A stretch of DNA of 64,000 nucleotides, from the NCBI GenBank assembly GCA_946552115.1, contig CAMNRH010000010.1, forward strand, positions 22,046 to 86,045, written 5' to 3'. Below the pieces are notes generated by a model, which saw only the letters and a list, made by a program, of their open reading frames with translations, was not told the origin of the DNA and made no database searches. Shown here piece after piece: positions 63,292 through 64,000 of this stretch. The position numbers were made by a program, and so were the translations under genes. The first letter of the stretch is position 1, and each line of letters begins with the position of its first letter. Source of the stretch: an uncultured Lachnospiraceae bacterium (GTDB lineage Bacteria > Bacillota > Clostridia > Lachnospirales > Lachnospiraceae).

Positions 63292-64000
63292 ATGGAAGAG
63301 TTTATAAAGTGGTTTTTAGAGAATTGGAATGCAAATATATTTACTTTATTTACGGTTTTATTATCTGGTATAATTTCTTTGATAATTTCGGCAGCTTATT
63401 ACCGTAAAGGGAATAGAAATAATCTGAAAATGTCGGTCATTCATCCGATTATTAGTATATTAAATGATAGTTATTCAAGAAATAATTATAAGAAGATGGA
63501 GAAAATTTCAAAAGAATATAGTGTAAGATATTTCAAGAGAAAAGAATTAAAAAAATTGAATACACTTTTAGAAACGTATAAAGAGATTAGTGCTTATAAT
63601 GATATACAAATAAATGCAGATAGTTTATTTTCATATTTTGAGTATAAGTTAAAAAAAGAAGGAATTGATCCTAAACCATTTCCGATTGAATATGAGGGAG
63701 AAGTGGTTGCTACACAGTATCCCCCAGATTTATTTTATTTATCAGAAGATTTGGAAGATGCTCTTAAACGATATGATCCTGATTATGAAGTAGATGAATG
63801 TGAAGAGAGAGTAATTTCTATATATGAGGCTTTGTCAAGTAAAGTGTGTAAATTTCTTATGATTTTTTTGGCGGTCATTTCTGACCGCCATTTTGTATCT
63901 GGTAATCAACTAGTCAAATGGCAGTTCCTCGCCATTACGATAAGCTTCGAGACCGTTTCAAAGTTTGTGGAAACTATAAAAACCAATGTAAGATATGTGA
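63292..64000 (+). CDS. Membrane-anchored protein, open at right edge, 3' part suspect
   Basis: The frame starts MEEFIKWFLENWNANIFTLF with one N-terminal membrane helix (TVLLSGIISLIISAAYY), followed by a charged soluble part to about residue 180 (DPDYEVDECEERVISIYEAL). The frame then stays open to the window end, but the sequence from about 63835 looks different: an IS-like end and a hairpin (63869-63890) follow. I think the original gene was cut near residue 181 and the rest is read-through. No family recognised. AGGTAAGAA is a weak binding site. Confidence 0.5.
   Translation, partial: MEEFIKWFLENWNANIFTLFTVLLSGIISLIISAAYYRKGNRNNLKMSVIHPIISILNDSYSRNNYKKMEKISKEYSVRYFKRKELKKLNTLLETYKEISAYNDIQINADSLFSYFEYKLKKEGIDPKPFPIEYEGEVVATQYPPDLFYLSEDLEDALKRYDPDYEVDECEERVISIYEALSSKVCKFLMIFLAVISDRHFVSGNQLVKWQFLAITISFETVSKFVETIKTNVRYV
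63834..63912 (-). mobile_element. Possible IS-like end fused to the 63292 gene
   Basis: Read on the minus strand, a frame closing at 63910 ends in EAYRNGEELPFD, followed by a hairpin (arms TGGCGGTCA / TGACCGCCA, 63869-63890) and then TTTACACACTTTACTTGACA, which resembles the outer end of some IS256-type elements. An in-frame TGA lies 17 codons before that end, so the coding part would itself be broken. The assignment is weak. Confidence 0.3.

Noticed and set aside
63918..64000. Plus-strand frame starting MAVPRHYDKLRDRF at the right edge
   Set aside because: There is no ribosome-binding site, it is too short to judge, and it overlaps two other candidate frames; chance is likely.

Overview
The window looks like chromosomal DNA of a Gram-positive, anaerobic Clostridia, most likely a Lachnospiraceae member. 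The evidence is strong AGGAGG ribosome-binding sites, PolC-type DNA polymerase III, the gene strings secG-rnr-smpB, prmC-prfA, ispG-polC and priA-def-fmt-yugP-rsmB-rlmN-prpC-prkC-rsgA-rpe-thiN, a meso-diaminopimelate-type MurE, ferredoxin-type aldo/keto reductases, and a tmRNA tag ADNRELAYAA. This placement is inferred from gene content, not from a database search.

Layout. 0-4.5 kb: a two-component system (response regulator cut by the left edge, histidine kinase) followed by an ABC-2 exporter (ATPase plus two permeases). 4.5-6.2 kb: a small IS256-like remnant with a long hairpin, then a leftward group of a lipoprotein, a small membrane protein and an XRE regulator. 6.4-8.3 kb: the last two steps of IMP synthesis split over two proteins, a PurO-like cyclohydrolase and a stand-alone AICAR transformylase. 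8.5-14.7 kb: glmM, an internally deleted MATE exporter behind an apparent leader-peptide attenuator, ddl, two YitT proteins and enolase. 14.9-20.4 kb: a metallo-beta-lactamase-fold protein, a ZIP metal transporter whose start lies inside a terminator-like hairpin, secG, rnr, smpB and two small genes. 20.4-23.7 kb: a small heat-shock protein, a MerR regulator with a typical 19-bp-spacer promoter, one intact and one broken Fe-S aldo/keto reductase. 23.8-27.2 kb: a phospholipid operon (PAP2-like enzyme, LPG-synthase-TM protein, phosphatidylserine synthase, phosphatidylserine decarboxylase). 27.2-28.8 kb: ssrA (tmRNA) and a secreted CAP-domain protein. 29-43.6 kb: purine permease, rho, rpmE, yqhQ-like, prmC, prfA, ispG, polC, an EamA exporter, a truncated methylase and pepT. 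43.8-57.2 kb: murE and the long priA...thiN housekeeping operon.

57.2-64 kb is an accessory region, visibly richer in A+T. It holds an intact GNAT, a GNAT with an internal deletion, a two-component system whose kinase has a one-base frameshift, and an ABC ATPase cut exactly at its Walker B motif by what looks like the left end of an integrated element. That element carries a protein made of about six tandem ~50-residue helix-turn-helix-like modules (frameshifted in the sixth), two XRE regulators, an unknown protein divergent from one of them, and a membrane-anchored protein that runs off the right edge and appears to be joined to another IS-like end.

A theme is gene decay by short internal deletion: the MATE gene, the second aldo/keto reductase, the second GNAT and a methylase fragment all keep their ends while losing their middle or tail. 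The most interesting regulatory signals are the ten-codon Arg-rich upstream ORF abutting a terminator in front of the MATE remnant, the near-continuous 19-bp hairpin that presents the ribosome-binding site of the ZIP gene in its loop, and the hairpin that buries the start signal of the IS256-like remnant. I saw no CRISPR array, no tRNA or rRNA gene and no toxin or restriction system that I could support.
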